Of a DNA stretch of 64,000 bases, positions 62,202-64,000 are shown one piece after another. The DNA lies in the NCBI GenBank assembly GCA_016946835.1, contig JACVTC010000036.1, forward strand, positions 649,501 to 713,500, written 5' to 3'. Both the position numbers and the translations under genes were made by a program. Position 1 is the first letter of the stretch; every line of letters begins with the position of its first letter. Source of the DNA: Neocallimastix lanati (nom. inval.). Taxonomy: Eukaryota; Neocallimastigomycota; Neocallimastigomycetes; Neocallimastigales; Neocallimastigaceae. A model generated the notes under the pieces. It saw only the letters and a program-made list of their open reading frames with translations. It had not been told where the DNA came from and did not search any database.

Positions 62202-64000
62202 ATGGCTTTGATAGCACAAAATAATGATAAAACTATTCTATTAAAATTATTACTAAAAATCGCAAAGCAAGATAATGACATTGGTAATTGTTTACCAACA
62301 GATGGTGATGTCATACCAAAGTCTAAATCTGCTACTCAAACTTATCAAGAAGATTTGATAAAAGCTGGAATATTAAATGATGACCTTATTGAATGTATTA
62401 CAAGTCTAACACAAGTCGTTAGTGAAATTAATGATACTTGGAAGGTTTTTTCTAAATCCAAGGATATTTTACCTAATGGGGAACGTTTAGAAAATTTATC
62501 TTGGAGAATAATGAATTATCATAAAGATCTTAAACCCAATTTATCTTTTCCAGAATTTAAATCTAATATTTCTCTAGAAGAAGAGGATACAACTCATTCT
62601 AATAATAATAATCATAATAATAATAATAGTAATAATAATAATAATAATAATAATACTATGGATTATACATCTAATTCAAATCTTTCCAAAACTCCTACTG
62701 TGAATACCATTAATCATCCTGATTACACAAACCCTTTAGATGCTAAAAAGGAAGATAATCAGATTAGTAAATTACCATCTTTATCTTCTATGGTAAAATT
62801 AAATATTATTAATAATTAATAATAATATATATATATTTTATTTTATTTTTTATTTTATTTTATTTTTTATTTTATTTTATTATTTCATTTTATTTTATTA
62901 TTTCATTTTATTTTATTATTTCATTTTATTTTATTATTTCATTTTATTTTATTTTTTCATTTTATTTTATTATTTCATTTTATTATTTCATTTTATTTTA
63001 TTATTTCATTTCATTTCATTTCATTTTATTTTTTATTTTATTATTATTATTATTATTATTATTTTAATTTTTATATTATATTATTTTATTTTACCACAAA
63101 GTACTTTTAGTTATAAAATTTATTACTTTTATTTTTTATTGTTTCCTTATTTTATATTTTATATTTGTTTAAAGTTATCAATATATTGATAATTAAAATT
63201 TTACATATATATATATATTTTAATATATAAAAATATTAGTTTTGATTATATATTTATTTATATTGGTTTATAAATTATTTGAAATATATTTTATATTAAT
63301 TTAAATATTAAAAATTAAAATTTTTTTTTTTTTTTTTTGAATTATATTTATTTATTTACTAATATTTAAAATATAGATATAGTAATTTTTTTTAATTGGA
63401 TATGTTAAATTACTTTTCTATAAATTTATTAAATATATATATATATATTATTATTTTATTTTTATTTTATTTTTTTTTTTTAAAATTTTATTTTTTCTTT
63501 TCTTTATAATAATGATATACATAAATACTATAAAAATACACAAATTTTTATTATTATTGTTAATATATTTTTATTTTTATTTTTATTTTATTTTTTTTTT
63601 TTAAATTAAAAAAGAATTCCAAAACAGTCATTCCTGGTGATGCATTAATAACAGAAAGTTTTAATGAACCAATTAATATGCCATTAAACATTCCAAAAAT
63701 TGATTTTAATATTAAAAAGGAGGAACATACCATTACAAAAAACAATATAGAGAATATGAAAAATAATGGATTATTAATAGATGTTCGTAATAGTGCGACA
63801 GATACTGATAGCTTCTCTTCCTATACCACCACTATTAATGATAATCTAAGTTATAATTCTCAGCAATCAGTTTCCTATACATCTAATTTGGACGGTGATG
63901 AATGGATGAAACAATTTATGGCTTTTGATAATTTAGCAGTGAATGATAATATGTCATTACCGTTAACTAATTTAGAATATTTTAAAACTCAATTTAATTC
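62202..64000 (+). CDS. GATA-type transcription factor, N-terminal part (DUF1752), runs off the right edge
   Basis: Exon 1 62202-62792 (197 residues) and exon 2 from 63615 to the window edge are joined in phase 0; the 822-bp intron starts GTAAAATT and ends AAAAAAG. Residues 80-107, 'WKVFSKSKDILPNGERLENL' then 'SWRIMNYH', match the DUF1752 motif at the N-terminus of fungal AreA/Gaf1/Gln3-type nitrogen-regulatory GATA factors. A His/Asn/Ser homopolymeric stretch lies at about 133-152. Exon 2 is Asn/Ser/Asp-rich and includes 'DGDEWMKQFMAFDNLAVND' near 63892-63948, an acidic and aromatic segment typical of activation regions. The GATA zinc finger must lie beyond the window, so the family rests on DUF1752 alone. 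The start is the first Met in frame after stops and AT-rich leader. A role in nutrient-responsive transcription is inferred from the family. Confidence 0.8.
62793..63614 (+). other. Intron of the GATA-type gene with a TTTTATTTTATTATTTCA repeat
   Basis: Phase-0 intron GTAAAATT...AAAAAAG, about 822 bp. It contains a tandem repeat (about 62840-63030) built from TTTTATTATTTCATTTTA units and an ATT run to 63063. The acceptor is inferred from restored coding character at 63615; a slightly different AG is possible. Confidence 0.65.

Noticed and set aside
1-64000. Mitochondrial or apicomplexan/Dictyostelium origin
   Set aside because: AT-richness alone would allow it, but standard-code nuclear genes with spliceosomal introns, LTR elements, a DUF1752 GATA regulator and a Bem1-like scaffold point to a fungus.

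Overview
The window reads as nuclear DNA of an anaerobic gut fungus (Neocallimastigomycota). The DNA is extremely AT-rich, with A or T runs of 35 to 48 bases, large AAT/AAAT microsatellites and islands of ordinary coding DNA. The host genes have AT-rich spliceosomal introns. The gene content is fungal: a Bem1/Scd2-like SH3-PX-PB1 polarity scaffold and a GATA factor with the fungal DUF1752 motif. Next to them sits a bacterial-type serine O-acetyltransferase carrying an intron. The genus cannot be told from the sequence, and no composition was computed; this is a reading by eye.

Layout. 1-7.6 kb: a Ty1/copia element enters from the left edge, carries a nested broken Ty3/gypsy element, and ends in a 3' LTR at 6408; a related solo LTR with a 5-bp target duplication and a tandem flank duplication follow. 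7.6-15.5 kb: gene-poor AT spacer. 15.56-17.16 kb: two-exon SH3-PX-PB1 gene. 20.2-20.9 kb (minus): secreted, probably GPI-anchored protein. 24.8 kb: degenerate tRNA-Ser-like sequence. 25.5-27.2 kb: GC-richer island, then an alpha/beta-hydrolase pseudogene with a duplicated 3' end. 27.9-29.2 kb: old gypsy fossil. 29.2-29.7 kb (minus): MULE transposase fragment. 31.85-33.87 kb: five-exon SRP receptor beta subunit. 35.5-39.2 kb: transposon-rich stretch with an ankyrin-repeat pseudogene and nested MITEs. 43.8-44.9 kb: two-exon serine acetyltransferase. 49.5-50.5 kb (minus): relic resembling the D6/D11 helicases of large DNA viruses. 51.45-53.73 kb: decayed FLYWCH-type MULE. 62.2 kb to the right edge: 5' part of a GATA-type regulator.

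The intact host genes are scattered housekeeping and regulatory functions (polarity, ER targeting, cysteine synthesis, nitrogen-type transcription control, cell surface) and do not form a pathway or cluster. The most connected story is mobile: the MULE at 51.5-53.7 kb, its second copy at 29.2-29.7 kb and the nested MITEs at 38.6-39.15 kb appear to be one family, sharing a doubled 'CATTTCGCC'-like terminal motif, and the inner MITE has a 9-bp target duplication as expected for MULEs. No clearly new multi-gene system was found.
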